Under the pieces are notes generated by a model that saw nothing but the letters and a program-made list of their open reading frames with translations, searched no databases and was not told the DNA's origin. Below are positions 26,933 through 35,569 of a DNA stretch of 64,000 bases, piece after piece. A program made the translations under genes and the position numbers. The DNA is from Erythrobacter sp. YT30. GTDB taxonomy: Bacteria > Pseudomonadota > Alphaproteobacteria > Sphingomonadales > Sphingomonadaceae. How positions within the stretch are numbered: the stretch's first letter is position 1; the number at the start of each line of letters is the position of its first letter. Where the stretch lies: positions 581,501 through 645,500 of the forward strand of contig NZ_LMAF01000002.1 of the NCBI RefSeq assembly GCF_001542875.1, in the 5' to 3' direction.

Positions 26933-27568
26933 ATGCCTTTCACTTTCAAAAAATCGACGACGATCATCACAGCTTTGGCGGCCACCGCATTGACAGGATG
27001 CACCAGCGCTTACACTGGGCCCGTTGAAGTCACCCGGTTCGTCGCTGAAAATCCCGCTGGATTGGGGCAAGGGCCCATTCGGCTGCAATTCCCCAACGAA
27101 GAGCTGAAACAAGAAACACGCCAAGCCTTTGCTGCTGCAATCGCGCAGGAATTGTCTGAACAGGGATACGAAGTTCAAATCGTCTCTGGCCCTGAGAATG
27201 ATGGCGCCGTGCAGATCGCCAGCATTGTCACCGCGCGCAACCCGGTCGCATCGGCTGACAACTCCCGCGGCCCCGTCAGCGTAGGTGTTGGTGGCGGCAC
27301 GGGCAGCTTTGGCAGCGGCGTTGGGGTGGGCGTTGGTATCAATCTGGGCGGCGGCCCGCGCGGCCCCAATGCCGTGACAGAGCTATCAGTCCGGATCACT
27401 TCGGCTGCTGGCGAAACTCTATGGGAAGGCCGCGCGGAACAGGCCATTTCGGTCAATTCCGACTACGCCGAAGTGAACGCAAGCGCGCAGGCTTTGGCCA
27501 AGGCCTTGTTTCGCGATTTTCCCGGTGGCAATGGCGAAACCGTCAGCGTTGACGTCACCGATCTGTAA
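26933..27568 (+). CDS. Glycine-rich lipoprotein, DUF4136-like
   Basis: 211 aa. A lipoprotein signal with lipobox LTGC (Cys23) is clear. The mature part has about 100 residues of mixed alpha/beta (QETRQAFAAAIAQELSEQGYEV), a glycine/valine-rich stretch (GVGVGVGINLGGGPRG, about residues 120-145), and a C-terminal part with ETLWEGRAEQAI. That last element and the overall plan recall DUF4136 lipoproteins. Its function is unknown. It lies 21 bp before the M14 carboxypeptidase gene and is probably in one operon with it. Confidence 0.55.
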   Translation: MPFTFKKSTTIITALAATALTGCTSAYTGPVEVTRFVAENPAGLGQGPIRLQFPNEELKQETRQAFAAAIAQELSEQGYEVQIVSGPENDGAVQIASIVTARNPVASADNSRGPVSVGVGGGTGSFGSGVGVGVGINLGGGPRGPNAVTELSVRITSAAGETLWEGRAEQAISVNSDYAEVNASAQALAKALFRDFPGGNGETVSVDVTDL

Positions 27569-27589
27569 GAGCCAGGCCAAAGGACACAA

Positions 27590-28726
27590 ATGACCGCAAT
27601 CGCCATTGATGCCGCTTTCGACAGCGGCAATATTGAGGTGCTCTCGATCGAGGGAAACACCTCCAAGCTCGCGATCAAAAAGGACCATATGTCCGACTTT
27701 GCGCAATGGTTTCACTTTCGGGTGACGGGCGGCCAGGGTGAAGAGCTTGAACTAAAAATCACTGGTCTCAATAAGTCGGCCTACACTGGCGGTTGGCCAG
27801 GATACGATGCCTGCGTGTCGGAAGACCGCGAGTATTGGGCTCGCGCGGGGAGCTCTTTTGACAAAGACGAAGAGGATGGAACGCTAACTATCCGATATGC
27901 GCCCGCATCGAACATCGCCTATTTCGCCTATTTCGCGCCCTATTCGATGGAGCGGCATCACGATCTGGTTGCCGAAGCTGCTGCCAGCGAAGGTGTCGAA
28001 TTGACCCGACTGACAACAACTATCGATGGCCTTCCGCTTGATATGCTGACTATGGGCGAAGGCGATACCAAGGTCTGGCTTTATGCGCGTCAGCATCCCG
28101 GTGAAACGCAGGCCGAATGGTGGATGGAAGGGGCACTGGAATGCCTCACTGATCCGACCGACCCAGTCGCGCGAACGCTACGGCAGAAATGTCGGCTGTA
28201 TATCGTGCCAAATTGCAATCCAGATGGGTCAGCGCGCGGACATTTGCGCACCAATGCTGTGGGCACCAATCTCAATCGCGAATGGGCAAGCCCGTCGGCT
28301 GAGAAATCGCCCGAAGTGCTCGCGATCCGCAATGCCATGGACGAGACGGGAGTGGATTTTGCGATGGACGTCCACGGCGATGAAGCGATACCTGCAAACT
28401 TCTTGGCTGGATTTGAAGGCATCCCGTCATGGAATGATGACCAAGGCGAGCACTTCTATCGCTACCAGCGCATCCTCGACCGTCGCACGCCCGATTTTCA
28501 GACGAAGCTCGGCTATCCCAAGTCACAGCCGGGCAAAGCAAATCTCAGCATCAGCACCAATCAGGTGGCTGAGCGGTATGGCGCATGCGCGATGACACTG
28601 GAGATGCCGTACAAGGATCTCGCTGACTTCCCTGAGCCCGAGCAGGGCTGGTCGCCGGAGCGCTGCAAGGTTTTGGCGCGCGATTGTTTGGCGGCTCTGG
28701 TTGAGTGGCTTGAAGGCGTAGAATAG
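27590..28726 (+). CDS. M14-family zinc carboxypeptidase, cytosolic carboxypeptidase-like
   Basis: 378 aa, no signal peptide. An N-terminal beta-sandwich (about 1-115, with WFHFRVTG) precedes the peptidase domain, as in cytosolic carboxypeptidases of the Nna1/AGBL group. Zinc ligands are His169 and Glu172 (RQHPGE) and His262 (MDVHGDE). Substrate-binding residues NPDG and NLNREW follow, and the catalytic Glu338 is in MTLEMPYKD. Eukaryotic relatives trim C-terminal glutamates from tubulin; bacterial targets are unknown. All catalytic residues are present, so it should be active. Confidence 0.88.
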   Translation: MTAIAIDAAFDSGNIEVLSIEGNTSKLAIKKDHMSDFAQWFHFRVTGGQGEELELKITGLNKSAYTGGWPGYDACVSEDREYWARAGSSFDKDEEDGTLTIRYAPASNIAYFAYFAPYSMERHHDLVAEAAASEGVELTRLTTTIDGLPLDMLTMGEGDTKVWLYARQHPGETQAEWWMEGALECLTDPTDPVARTLRQKCRLYIVPNCNPDGSARGHLRTNAVGTNLNREWASPSAEKSPEVLAIRNAMDETGVDFAMDVHGDEAIPANFLAGFEGIPSWNDDQGEHFYRYQRILDRRTPDFQTKLGYPKSQPGKANLSISTNQVAERYGACAMTLEMPYKDLADFPEPEQGWSPERCKVLARDCLAALVEWLEGVE

Positions 28727-28839
28727 ACACCTCACGGCTCGTGCAACACGATTTTTCAGGATTGGCAGGTGCGGTGCATGTCGAACGGCCTTTTTCGTGG
28801 TAACACTTTCTTGAGACATGAGATCTGGGGAGAGTCGCC

Positions 28840-29577
28840 ATGCCAACCAATATGCTACGCCGCCGCGCAATACTGACAGGACTTGGCCTATCAGGCGCTT
28901 CGTTATTGTTACCCGCGGCTGCCCGCGCTCAGGGTATCGGCGATATTCTTGGTGGCGATGACGAAGACGGCGGCGGTCTTGGCCTCTCCTCCATTCTTGG
29001 CAAGGCAACCGACAATGCGCTGGATGAACTCGCGCAGCCGGGAGCGTTCTTCAACGACGACGCGATCCGGATCGGGCTTCCCGTTCTGGGCACTCTGGGC
29101 GGAGGTAAGAAAAGCGGCGTTCTGGGCACCATCCTTGGCGCTGGTTCGAAAATGGCAGGACTTCCCAGCGTTGATGATATCATTCGCGGGATCAATGACG
29201 CGGCAGGAGTGGCGGCTGGCGAGGCAAAGCCCATTTTCCGCGAAGCGATTGACGGCCTTTCGTTCAGCGATGCGCCGGGCATCATTAAAGAGAACGATGG
29301 CGGCACCCAATATCTTCGCCGTTCATCCAACGACAGCCTGCATGAAAAGCTGACCCCGCTAGTCGACACCGCTCTGGGCGATCTTGGCATTCATGGCCAG
29401 ATCGACAAGCTTGCCGAACAATCGAGCCTTTTGCGCGATGCCGGACTTGATCGGCAAAGCGTCAACAAAACCGTCACCGATCAAGGTCTCGACGGGATTT
29501 TCAGCTATATCGGCAAGGAGGAAATTGCGTTTCGCAAGAACCCATTGCGGGGCCTGGGAAGCATTCTGGGGAGCTAG
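28840..29577 (+). CDS. DUF4197 protein with Tat-like signal
   Basis: 245 aa. The N-terminus LRRRAILTGLGLSGASLLLPAAARAQG has a twin-arginine-like motif and a hydrophobic stretch, suggesting export. The remaining 200 residues match DUF4197 in style: helical, with DDAIRIGLPVLGTLGG, FREAIDGLSFSDAPGIIKENDGGTQYLR and GLDGIFSYIGKEEIAFRKNP near the end. The role of this family is unknown. GGAGAG upstream supports the ATG at 28840. Its stop codon is directly next to the cdd stop on the other strand. Confidence 0.8.
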   Translation: MPTNMLRRRAILTGLGLSGASLLLPAAARAQGIGDILGGDDEDGGGLGLSSILGKATDNALDELAQPGAFFNDDAIRIGLPVLGTLGGGKKSGVLGTILGAGSKMAGLPSVDDIIRGINDAAGVAAGEAKPIFREAIDGLSFSDAPGIIKENDGGTQYLRRSSNDSLHEKLTPLVDTALGDLGIHGQIDKLAEQSSLLRDAGLDRQSVNKTVTDQGLDGIFSYIGKEEIAFRKNPLRGLGSILGS

Positions 29578-30009
29578 TCAGACAAGGCTGTCAGGCCCGA
29601 AGGCGTGGGGAAGCAACTGCGACAAAGTAACTCTGCGCACCTCGTCCGCCCCGACGCAGAATATGGCCGGGTCGGTTCCACCAAGCGCTGCAAGTTCATG
29701 CAAGACCTGACGACAGCGCCCGCACGGTGTGATCGGTGCGCCATCCCCTTTGTCATCGGGGCCGACAACGGCCACTGCAATCAAACCGCCCCGCCTGCCG
29801 TCAGTCATCGCTTTGGAAACCGCATTGGTTTCAGCACACAAAGCTAGGCCATAGCTTGCATTCTCGACATTGGCCCCGGTTACGACCGCTCCATCGTCGA
29901 ACAAGAGGGCCGCGCCCACCTGATAATCGGAATAGGGCGCATAAGCGTTCTGCGAGGCCTCTCGCGCCGCTGCGATGAGGGCATCGCGCTTGTCATCGCT
30001 CACGCTCAT
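29578..30009 (-). CDS. cdd: Cytidine deaminase
   Basis: 143 aa from the ATG at 30009 (MSVSDDKRDALIAA); the open frame further upstream is not conserved. Zinc and catalytic residues are in LCAETNAV (Cys and the catalytic Glu) and PCGRCRQVL (two Cys), the pattern of tetrameric Cdd. It turns cytidine and deoxycytidine into uridine forms for pyrimidine salvage. It overlaps the upstream GH25-like gene by 4 nt (ATGA). Confidence 0.93.
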   Translation of the reverse strand: MSVSDDKRDALIAAAREASQNAYAPYSDYQVGAALLFDDGAVVTGANVENASYGLALCAETNAVSKAMTDGRRGGLIAVAVVGPDDKGDGAPITPCGRCRQVLHELAALGGTDPAIFCVGADEVRRVTLSQLLPHAFGPDSLV

Positions 30010-30740
30010 TTTTGCACCACCACCCATTCCAACGGTTCTTCTGCAGCCGCGCTGTGGAACTGACTGTTCGCGCTCCATAGCAGCCATGGCCGCCCCGCGT
30101 AATCAGGCCGCGCGCGGTCACGCACCAGCCACAAGTCCCTCTCCAGCGATCGCGCGATCCGGTGACGCATTTCAAATGCTTCGCCGACTTTCAGAATGAC
30201 AGGTTTACCCGCGTGCATCTCAACCTGATTGACCAAAGTCATCAACTCGCTTTCAACCTTGGCATCGCTGACCGGAGTTGGGCATTGCAAGGCCAATTGC
30301 TGCACTTCTATCGCAGGTGGCAAAAGGCTGTCATTGCGCGGTACCATCTGCGTGAAATAGGTGCTTTGCGGATCGGCGGGGATGCACGGATTGAAAGGCA
30401 AAAGCACACCGATCTTCAGATCCGTTTCCGATGCCAGCGCAAATCTGCTTGCGAAATCATCATCGAGCGCGCGCGGGTTTTGCTCCAGCCGCAGATAAGC
30501 GAACTGCGCGCCAATCGCGGGAAGCGCTTTGTAACGCATTTGCTCAGGCTCTGCGGGAATGACAGCTCCTTGTTCGGGATAGAGATCAGCATCCGGGCGC
30601 CAATCGCGCATATCTATCCAAAGCCAAGCCGAAAAAATGATGGTGGCCAGCACTAGAGCGGCAAAGGCCAGCCACATAAAGCGCACAATGCCGCCCGTTT
30701 GGGATTTGCGCGTCGAACGCGCACGTGGTCGAGCCGCCAT
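30006..30740 (-). CDS. Membrane-anchored GH25-like protein with degenerate active site
   Basis: 244 aa from the ATG at 30740, 8 nt after the UPF0262 stop. A basic N-terminus and one membrane anchor (MWLAFAALVLATIIFSAWLWI) are followed by a lysozyme-type GH25 barrel: FAYLRLEQ, LKIGVLLPFNPC, then LPPAIEVQ and KPVILKVGEAFE, ending in WLLWSAN. In active GH25 enzymes the strand at the PAIEVQ position carries an acidic Dx[DE] motif; here it reads EVQ, so one acid is lost. The initial DVS(Y/H) strand is also missing. It is probably not a functional muramidase. Translation is coupled to cdd. Confidence 0.6.
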   Translation of the reverse strand: MAARPRARSTRKSQTGGIVRFMWLAFAALVLATIIFSAWLWIDMRDWRPDADLYPEQGAVIPAEPEQMRYKALPAIGAQFAYLRLEQNPRALDDDFASRFALASETDLKIGVLLPFNPCIPADPQSTYFTQMVPRNDSLLPPAIEVQQLALQCPTPVSDAKVESELMTLVNQVEMHAGKPVILKVGEAFEMRHRIARSLERDLWLVRDRARPDYAGRPWLLWSANSQFHSAAAEEPLEWVVVQK

Positions 30741-30748
30741 TCCTCGCC

Positions 30749-31270
30749 CTATCCCTTGATATGCAGCACACAAATCAGCGTGAAAAGACGGCGCGAAGTG
30801 GCAAAATCGGTTACAACCTTGCCTTCCAACCGCTCGAGCAGAAGCTCTGCAGCATTGTTGTGAATGCCGCGCCGGGCCATATCGATCGTCTCAATCTCTG
30901 ATGGTGTCGCCTTGCGGATGGCCTGATAATAGCTGTCGCAGATTGCAAAGTATTCGCGGATAGGACGGCGGAACCGGGCAAGGCCGATAAGCAGCGTTTC
31001 GAGCAATTCTTCAGCTTCATTGCTCACATCCATGGCCAGCCGGCCATCGCGCACTCCCAAAAAAAGGCGATAGGGGCCATTGGCCCCACGCTCTGCGCTA
31101 CGAACGGGTTTGAATTTGTTTTCCTCGATCAGATCATAGATTGCCACGCGTCGTTCCTGTTCGACATCGGCATTGCGCCACAGGATCGTCTCTTCATCGA
31201 GAGCGATGTGCGAAATGCGGTGCGTCGAAGCTGCGTTTGGCGCAGAGGAATCGGGCGACATGTCAGCCAT
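30749..31270 (-). CDS. UPF0262 family protein
   Basis: 173 aa from the ATG at 31270, which has GAAGG upstream; another ATG at 31261 is possible. The conserved core begins HRISHIALDEETILWRNADVEQERRVAIYDLIEEN and includes YFAICDSYYQAI and RRGIHNNAAELL near the middle. UPF0262 proteins are small, soluble, restricted to alphaproteobacteria and of unknown function. The gene heads a possible operon with the GH25-like gene and cdd. Confidence 0.88.
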   Translation of the reverse strand: MADMSPDSSAPNAASTHRISHIALDEETILWRNADVEQERRVAIYDLIEENKFKPVRSAERGANGPYRLFLGVRDGRLAMDVSNEAEELLETLLIGLARFRRPIREYFAICDSYYQAIRKATPSEIETIDMARRGIHNNAAELLLERLEGKVVTDFATSRRLFTLICVLHIKG

Positions 31271-31414
31271 GAGACGCGCCTTCGCAGATCGAGTGGCCAC
31301 ACTTCAAGCATTTCGCAAAACCATCCCCGCAATCCACAATCTGCCTTGACGCTAAAAAATTTATTTTGGTCCTGAACCCTTGCGTGAATCAGAGCCTGTA
31401 CGCATCAGGGCTCC

Positions 31415-32923
31415 ATGGCCGAAACCGAAGTTCTTTCTCTGGTTCAATCCGGAACCGACGAGGCGCGCAAGCTTCCTGCCAACCTCGAGGCGGAAGCTGC
31501 GTTTCTCGGCGCGATCTTGATCGATAACCGGGTGCTGGAAGAATTGCAGACGCCCATCCGGCCGGATCATTTCTTTGAGCCGCTGCACCAACGCATCTAC
31601 GAACGCACGCTCACTCTACTTGATCGCAATGCGACGGCGTCTCCAGTTACTCTGCGGCCTTATTTCGAAGCTGACGAGGCACTCAAGGAACTTGGTGGGC
31701 CAAGCTATCTGGCAAAGCTAACGGCCAATGGCTCAGGCCTATTGGCACCGCGCGAACTGGCGCAGCAAATCTACGACCTGGCGCTTTTGCGAGAGTTGGT
31801 GAGCGTGGGTCGTGGTCTTGTAGAAGGAGCGCTGGACACCTCGGAAGAGGTCGACCCGATGGACCGGATTGCAGCTGCTGAGGCAGATCTTTTTAAGGTC
31901 GCGGAAGGTGCGGCAACAGGCAAAGAGGCATCCAGTTTCCGCGAAGCCGCGCTTGAAGCGATCAAAATGGTCGAGTCCGCTATGAATTCAGGCGGCGGGC
32001 TGTCAGGCAAAACGACCGGGCTCGATTCGATGGATCGCAAAACGTCGGGGCTCCACAATTCGGATTTGATCATCCTCGCTGGTCGTCCCGGTATGGGCAA
32101 GACATCGCTTGCTACCAACATCGCTTTCAATTGCGCGGAAGCGCATCTGCAGTGGCAGCAGGATGGCGGCGAACACAATTATGGAGCGCCCGCGGCCTTC
32201 TTCAGTCTGGAAATGAGCGCAGACCAACTCGCTACTCGTATTCTGGCGGAACAGGCCGAGATCAGTTCAGAAGCGTTACGCAGCGGTAAGATGAGCCGGG
32301 ATGATTTTCAAAGGCTGTCCTTTGCAAGCCAAAAACTGGCCGAACTTCCGCTTTACATTGATGACACCCCTGCCCTGACGATTGCAGCGCTTCGCACTCG
32401 TGCGCGAAGGCTCAAGCGACGACACGATATCGGCCTCATCGTGGTCGACTACCTTCAATTGCTGCAAGGGTCTGGCCGCGCGAATGACAACCGCGTCAAC
32501 GAAATCTCGGAAATCAGTCGCGGACTCAAGACGCTCGCCAAGGAACTGAGCGTGCCGGTGATCGCGCTGTCTCAGCTTAGTCGTGCGGTTGAGCAGCGTG
32601 AAGATAAGCGTCCAATGCTGTCAGATCTGAGGGAATCCGGCTCGATTGAGCAGGACGCCGACATGGTCTGGTTCGTTTATCGTGAAGATTATTACCTCGA
32701 ATCCGTCAAACCTGATTTTCCTACCGAGAACAGCACCCCCGAAGCGATTGAGAAATACCGCGACTGGGAAGAGAAATACGAGGCGATCAAGAACCGAGCA
32801 TCAGTCAATGTCGCGAAACAGCGTCACGGCTCCACCGGGCAGGTCCCGCTGCACTTCCAAAGCGAATTCACCAAGTTCACCTCGCCCAATCTCAAGGATT
32901 ATTCCGATTGGGGCTTTGAATAG
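31415..32923 (+). CDS. dnaB: Replicative DNA helicase DnaB
   Basis: 502 aa. The N-terminal primase-binding domain opens LPANLEAEAAFLGAIL. The RecA-like C-terminal domain has Walker A GRPGMGKTS (about 226-234), Walker B LIVVDYLQLL, ALSQLSRAVEQR and LRESGSIEQDADM. DnaB unwinds DNA ahead of the replisome as a hexamer. It appears monocistronic, followed after 101 bp by rpoZ. Confidence 0.96.
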   Translation: MAETEVLSLVQSGTDEARKLPANLEAEAAFLGAILIDNRVLEELQTPIRPDHFFEPLHQRIYERTLTLLDRNATASPVTLRPYFEADEALKELGGPSYLAKLTANGSGLLAPRELAQQIYDLALLRELVSVGRGLVEGALDTSEEVDPMDRIAAAEADLFKVAEGAATGKEASSFREAALEAIKMVESAMNSGGGLSGKTTGLDSMDRKTSGLHNSDLIILAGRPGMGKTSLATNIAFNCAEAHLQWQQDGGEHNYGAPAAFFSLEMSADQLATRILAEQAEISSEALRSGKMSRDDFQRLSFASQKLAELPLYIDDTPALTIAALRTRARRLKRRHDIGLIVVDYLQLLQGSGRANDNRVNEISEISRGLKTLAKELSVPVIALSQLSRAVEQREDKRPMLSDLRESGSIEQDADMVWFVYREDYYLESVKPDFPTENSTPEAIEKYRDWEEKYEAIKNRASVNVAKQRHGSTGQVPLHFQSEFTKFTSPNLKDYSDWGFE

Positions 32924-33024
32924 GCGCGCTCAGTTGGCTTTAAGACCGGGGTTTATCTTGACTCTGCGCAAGCCGATGCATATTGGCGCCACTCTTCCAA
33001 AAACCAATTTAAGAAGGCTCGCCC

Positions 33025-33369
33025 ATGGCACGCGTTACCGTTGAAGATTGCGTCGATAAGGTTCCCAACCGTTTTGACCTTGTCCTGCTTGCCGCTCAGC
33101 GAGCACGCGAAATCTCGGGCGGCAGCGAGCTTACGATCGAACGCGACCGGGACAAGAACCCCGTTGTCGCTCTGCGCGAAATCGCGGATCAGACCATTCG
33201 TCCCAAGGATTTGCAGGAATCGCTTGTTACGGGTCTTCAGAAAATCCTTCCCGATGATGAAGATGATGCAGATGAAATCGGTTCGCTGAGCCAGTCTGCA
33301 GAAGCGCTGCGGATCACCGCCTCTGCGCCTACTCGTTCGACATCTATCGGCGCCGACTACGAAGGCTAA
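33025..33369 (+). CDS. rpoZ: DNA-directed RNA polymerase omega subunit
   Basis: 114 aa. It begins [30 protein letters not shown], the diagnostic omega N-terminus, and has [12 protein letters not shown] in the middle. The C-terminal 30 residues are an acidic and Ser/Thr-rich tail common in alphaproteobacteria. Omega supports assembly of the polymerase by binding the beta-prime subunit. A usual downstream partner spoT/rsh is not present here; a ParA-like gene follows instead. Confidence 0.95.
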   Translation: MARVTVEDCVDKVPNRFDLVLLAAQRAREISGGSELTIERDRDKNPVVALREIADQTIRPKDLQESLVTGLQKILPDDEDDADEIGSLSQSAEALRITASAPTRSTSIGADYEG

Positions 33370-33405
33370 ACGTCTTTCGACAATTGCGGTGAATGATCCG
33401 CTTTG

Positions 33406-33440
33406 ACAGGCCGCCTTTATCGGGCAGCCTGTTTGCGTTT
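33406..33440 (+). terminator. Possible terminator after rpoZ
   Basis: ACAGGC (33406-33411) and GCCTGT (33427-33432) make a 6-bp outer stem with weak inner pairing, followed by TTGCGTTT. It lies 37 bp past the rpoZ stop. It is weaker than the other terminators here. Confidence 0.35.
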
Positions 33441-33571
33441 GGGCATCATCCAAGTGTCGCGCAACGGGACAGGCGCGCCGCATCACCGCGCACCGCTTGC
33501 CTTGGCCAAAATCGCGTGACACATGGCATTTGCATCCAAAGTCGATCAAACAGGTATTGGACCGTTTAGCC

Positions 33572-34303
33572 ATGGCTGCAATTGCCATTTACAGTGTCAA
33601 AGGGGGCGTCGGCAAAACGACCTTTGCCGTCAATCTCGCCTGGTGCGCGGCAACCATTTCTCGGCGTAAGACACTGCTCTGGGATCTTGACGCAACCAAT
33701 GGCGCTGGATTTTTGCTTGGAGTTGATCCCAAGAAGAAGCGGCAAGCGCTGTCGGTATTTTCGGGCGATCGCAGCGTTTCGAAATTGGTGCAAGCAACCG
33801 ATTACGACAATCTGTCACTACTTCCAGCTGATGAGAGTATCAGGGCCCTTGATCGACAATTGGATAGGCTGGGCAAGAAAAAGCGGCTCGCCAAACTTAC
33901 CGCCAGCCTCTCGAAAGACTACGACCGCATCATCTTTGACTGCCCGCCAGTGCTCAATGAAATCAGCACGCAGGTCATGCGCGCAGCGGACCTTGTGATC
34001 GTGCCGCTTCCCCCCTCGCCGCTATCGACCCGCGTATTCGATACCGTCGTTGCGGAAGTACGCGGCAGCGGCAAGAAACACCCGCCCATCCTGCCGGTTC
34101 TCTCGATGATCGACATGCGCCGCAGCCTCCATCGTGAGGCGCGTGAGGCCAATCCGACATGGCCGGTTATCCCAGCAGCAAGCGCGATTGAGCGGTGCGC
34201 TGTGGAGCGCAAACCCGTTGGCGCTTTCGATCCAGGCTCAGTTGCCGCGCGCGGCTTTGCTCAATTGTGGACCGCGATCGAACGCAAACTCGCAAACGGG
34301 TAA
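33572..34303 (+). CDS. ParA/MinD-family ATPase
   Basis: 243 aa from the ATG at 33572 (MAAIAIYSVKGG); the open frame upstream is not conserved. The deviant Walker A is SVKGGVGKTT, Walker A' is LLWDLDATNGAG, and Walker B is IIFDCPPVL. It resembles chromosome- or plasmid-type ParA and related cargo-positioning ATPases. No parB, minC/minE or cellulose genes lie beside it, so its cargo is unknown. It is preceded by rpoZ and followed by a DUF3667 gene. Confidence 0.85.
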   Translation: MAAIAIYSVKGGVGKTTFAVNLAWCAATISRRKTLLWDLDATNGAGFLLGVDPKKKRQALSVFSGDRSVSKLVQATDYDNLSLLPADESIRALDRQLDRLGKKKRLAKLTASLSKDYDRIIFDCPPVLNEISTQVMRAADLVIVPLPPSPLSTRVFDTVVAEVRGSGKKHPPILPVLSMIDMRRSLHREAREANPTWPVIPAASAIERCAVERKPVGAFDPGSVAARGFAQLWTAIERKLANG

Positions 34304-34375
34304 ACCGCCCTCAGCCAGAAGCGCATACGGTCTGGAATAACAGTCGCCGCGCCTTTACACTCCCCATGAGTACGA

Positions 34376-35509
34376 ATGAGCGCGGAATTGGGGCACGCGA
34401 TGAGCGAGATTGTCGAAGGAGCTGGAGGTATTGCCGAGGGCGCGCTTGTCGGCCGCGCCGTAGAACCTAACCGCGGTGCCAATAGCGAGGATGCAGCGGC
34501 GCCAAGCGAAACCTGCTCCAACTGCGGAGCAATCGCCAGCGGCACCTATTGCTCAAATTGCGGGCAAAAACTCCATGTTCACCGCACTCTATCCGCCATT
34601 GGGCACGATCTTATGCACGGTGTGCTTCACCTCGACGGCAAGCTGTTCAAGACGCTCCCGCTGCTTGCATTCAAACCGGGCAAGCTGACCCGGCGCTATA
34701 TCGAAGGGGAGCGTGCCAAGTTCGTCTCCCCTATGGCGATGTTCCTGTTTAGCGTTTTTGCGATGTTCGCCGTGTTCCAGATGGTTGGCCTTTCAGTGCC
34801 TTGGGACCTGCGAGAAACTGTGAATTTCGATGCGGCGTCAGAGGAAATTCGTGCCCAAGGAGCTCGGGAGGCAGAAGAGCTACGAGCCAGAATTGAAGCG
34901 ATGCCGCAAGGCGATCCGGAGCGGCAGAAAGCAGAACAGCAGCTGCAATTATTGGAAGGCTTTCTCCAATCCGGTGAAGAGGAAACGCCTGCAGATAAAT
35001 CCGGCTTTGATGAGAGCGCGGCAGCACAAGCAGAATTTGATCTGCGCGATTTGGAAGAAAGCTTCAGCCTTACCGGCAATAAGACCTTCGATCAGGGATT
35101 CTTGAAGAAATGGCGCGAAAACCCTGGCCTCATGCTCTACAAATTGCAGGCCAACGGATACAAATTTAGCTGGCTTTTGATCCCTCTTTCCATTCCCTTT
35201 GTCTGGCTGCTGTTTGCATGGAGACGCGAATTCAAAGCCTATGACCACGCGGTCTTCGTCACCTATTCGCTCAGCTTTATGTCTCTGTTGTTCATTATGG
35301 TGTCGTTGATCGGGGTCAGTCCCGTGGGGATTGGATGGGCCTTTGCGATCCTCGCGATCGCCGCACCGATCCACCTCTATAAGCATTTGCGCCATTCATA
35401 TGGTCTCTCTCGTTTGTCGACGCTTTGGCGCTTTGTGCTGCTCAATTTCTTTGTGCTGATCGTGGTCTTGCTCTTCATGCAGGCGCTGCTACTTTTGGGC
35501 GCTTTCTGA
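34376..35509 (+). CDS. DUF3667 membrane protein with N-terminal zinc ribbon
   Basis: 377 aa. The N-terminal zinc ribbon CSNCGAIASGTYCSNCGQ (about residues 47-64) is followed by the DUF3667 core: LMHGVLHLDGKLFKTLPLLAFKPGKLTRRYIEGERAKFVSP, then a membrane helix. A charged helical stretch of about 100 residues follows (GAREAEELRARIEAMPQGDPE), then about four more membrane helices at the C-terminus. The function of DUF3667 is unknown. The start could be the ATG at 34376 or 34400. It is convergent with ftsH across a shared terminator. Confidence 0.85.
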   Translation: MSAELGHAMSEIVEGAGGIAEGALVGRAVEPNRGANSEDAAAPSETCSNCGAIASGTYCSNCGQKLHVHRTLSAIGHDLMHGVLHLDGKLFKTLPLLAFKPGKLTRRYIEGERAKFVSPMAMFLFSVFAMFAVFQMVGLSVPWDLRETVNFDAASEEIRAQGAREAEELRARIEAMPQGDPERQKAEQQLQLLEGFLQSGEEETPADKSGFDESAAAQAEFDLRDLEESFSLTGNKTFDQGFLKKWRENPGLMLYKLQANGYKFSWLLIPLSIPFVWLLFAWRREFKAYDHAVFVTYSLSFMSLLFIMVSLIGVSPVGIGWAFAILAIAAPIHLYKHLRHSYGLSRLSTLWRFVLLNFFVLIVVLLFMQALLLLGAF

Positions 35510-35515
35510 CGCCAA

Positions 35516-35550
35516 AGAAAAAGGGCGCCGGATCACTCCGACGCCCTTTT
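35516..35550. terminator. Bidirectional terminator between the DUF3667 gene and ftsH
   Basis: AAAGGGCGCCGGA (35520-35532) and TCCGACGCCCTTT (35537-35549) form a 13-bp stem with one mismatch and a TCAC loop. On the minus strand, after ftsH, the stem is followed by TTTCTTT; on the plus strand the T-run is short. Confidence 0.8.
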
Positions 35551-35569
35551 GGTAATCATAGAGAGTGGA

